Source: CAWVSB01 sp046710535
GTDB taxonomy: Bacteria > Pseudomonadota > Gammaproteobacteria > Pseudomonadales > CAWVSB01
Direction of reading: 5' to 3'
Assembly: GCA_046710535.1 (NCBI GenBank)
Contig: JBKEHH010000005.1
Span: 124,001-188,000 of the forward strand
DNA: 64,000 nucleotides
Both the position numbers and the translations under genes were made by a program. This document shows, one piece after another, positions 63,461 to 64,000 of the stretch. Each line of letters opens with the position of its first letter. The first letter of the stretch is position 1. Below the pieces are notes generated by a model. It saw only the letters and a program-made list of their open reading frames with translations. It was not told the origin of the DNA and did not search any database.

Positions 63461-63586
63461 CGTTACGCGCCAATTGACGTGTTTTAGTATTGTTTTCACG
63501 GCCTGATAACACTCATCAGCTGGCCTACATTACTGTAAATATGTTTAAATGCGCCATTATTTAACTTTATGTAGGAAAAACACGCC

Positions 63587-64000
63587 GTGAGTAAAAAAAT
63601 TGCCCTGATAACAGGAGTCACAGGCCAAGATGGCTCTTATTTGGCAGAATTGCTGTTGGAGAAAAATTATGAAGTTCACGGTATCAAGCGTCGCGCATCA
63701 TCATTAAATACAGACCGTGTTGATCATATTTATACTGACCAACATGAGAGCAACGTTAATTTCTTTCTTCACTATGGCGACCTAAGCGATACTTCTAACT
63801 TGGTGCGTATTATCCAACAAACGCAACCCGATGAGATATATAACCTTGGAGCTATGAGCCATGTAGCGGTCTCCTTCGAATCACCTGAGTACACTGCCGA
63901 TGTCGACGGCATTGGCACTTTAAGAATACTCGAAGCTATCAGAATATTAGGCCTAGAAAAGAAAACAAAGTTTTACCAGGCATCCACGTCAGAGCTCTAC
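63587..64000 (+). CDS. gmd: GDP-mannose 4,6-dehydratase (partial, C-terminus outside window)
   Basis: First step from GDP-mannose to GDP-fucose, GDP-rhamnose or related sugars. GTG start at 63587 with AGGA about 10 bases upstream; 138 codons are visible before the right edge. The NADP-binding ALITGVTGQDGSYLAELLLE, HGIKRRASSLNTDRVDHIY, LHYGDLSDTSNLVRIIQ, and YNLGAMSHVAVSFESPEYTADVDGIGTLR are nearly invariant in Gmd. The Ser-x-x-Tyr catalytic region begins at the edge (STSELY). It was found by direct translation because the frame is cut off. Confidence 0.95.
   Translation, partial: MSKKIALITGVTGQDGSYLAELLLEKNYEVHGIKRRASSLNTDRVDHIYTDQHESNVNFFLHYGDLSDTSNLVRIIQQTQPDEIYNLGAMSHVAVSFESPEYTADVDGIGTLRILEAIRILGLEKKTKFYQASTSELY

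Noticed and set aside
63461..63586. JUMPStart/ops element upstream of gmd
   Set aside because: No GGCGGTAG core or surrounding conserved sequence is present in the gap.
1..64000. tRNA, rRNA, insertion sequence or prophage genes
   Set aside because: Reading both strands showed no tRNA-like T-loop/acceptor pairs, no transposase or integrase motifs and no phage structural genes; gene spacing is tight throughout.

Overview
The window is a chromosomal stretch from a gammaproteobacterium, and nearly all of it is housekeeping genes. Gene order closely follows Pseudomonas aeruginosa in several separate blocks: fba-pgk-epd-tkt-arsR-metK; pilGHIJK-chpABC with gshB-tonB-yqgE-ruvX; pilU-pilT-yggS-proC-yggT-yggU-metX-metW-DUF4426-rdgB-hemW; trmB and rpoH-ftsX-ftsE-ftsY-rsmD-coaD-fdx-mutM; rpmG-rpmB-radC-coaBC-algC-argB-slmA; pyrE-crc-rph-yicC-gmk-rpoZ-spoT-ridA; and recG. 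The protein sequences are clearly diverged from Pseudomonas and the base composition is more AT-rich. This suggests a member of Pseudomonadales in the broad sense, such as a Cellvibrionales-type bacterium, rather than Pseudomonas itself. That placement is inference.

Layout. 1-4.9 kb: glycolysis and pentose phosphate genes on the minus strand (fba partial, pgk, epd, tkt). 5.0-10.4 kb: an ArsR-methyltransferase fusion regulator, then metK, ahcY and metF (the activated methyl cycle) and rsmE. 10.4-22.2 kb: the complete Pil-Chp surface-sensing and twitching chemosensory operon, reading leftward from pilG to chpC, with a 1,898-residue ChpA kinase. 22.4-25.3 kb: gshB, a TonB-like protein, yqgE and ruvX. 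25.3-27.5 kb: the pilus retraction ATPases pilU and pilT. 27.5-32.8 kb: yggS, proC, yggT, a DUF167 (yggU) gene interrupted by an amber codon, metX, metW, a DUF4426 protein and rdgB. 32.9-35.1 kb: a lipoprotein with two DUF1566 domains, which looks like an accessory insertion, and a small membrane protein. 35.2-43.4 kb: hemW, trmB, a DUF423 protein, rpoH, ftsXEY, rsmD, coaD, ferredoxin and mutM. 43.5-50.3 kb: rpmG, rpmB, radC, coaBC, a membrane-anchored algC, argB and slmA. 50.3-61.0 kb: a DUF4124 protein, pyrE, crc, rph, yicC, gmk, rpoZ, spoT, ridA, an SDR-family protein and recG. 61.0-64.0 kb: a VanZ-like protein, two glycosyltransferases and the start of gmd, which look like the edge of a surface-polysaccharide locus.

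Together the genes link central carbon flux, the SAM cycle and methionine synthesis (metX/metW), type IV pilus motility and its control, cell division and secretion (ftsEXY), and nucleotide and stringent-response functions. No complete mobile element, CRISPR array, tRNA or rRNA was recognised. The strongest unusual observations are: the in-frame TAG at codon 7 of the otherwise intact DUF167 gene; a CIRCE-like inverted repeat inside a sigma70-like promoter of rpoH; a long AT-rich palindrome just upstream of the ArsR-methyltransferase regulator; a 15-bp tandem repeat in chpA; and a long acidic tail on PilJ. I found no convincing undescribed multi-gene system. Apart from the region around the DUF167 gene (29691-30052), no gap between genes exceeds 300 bases.
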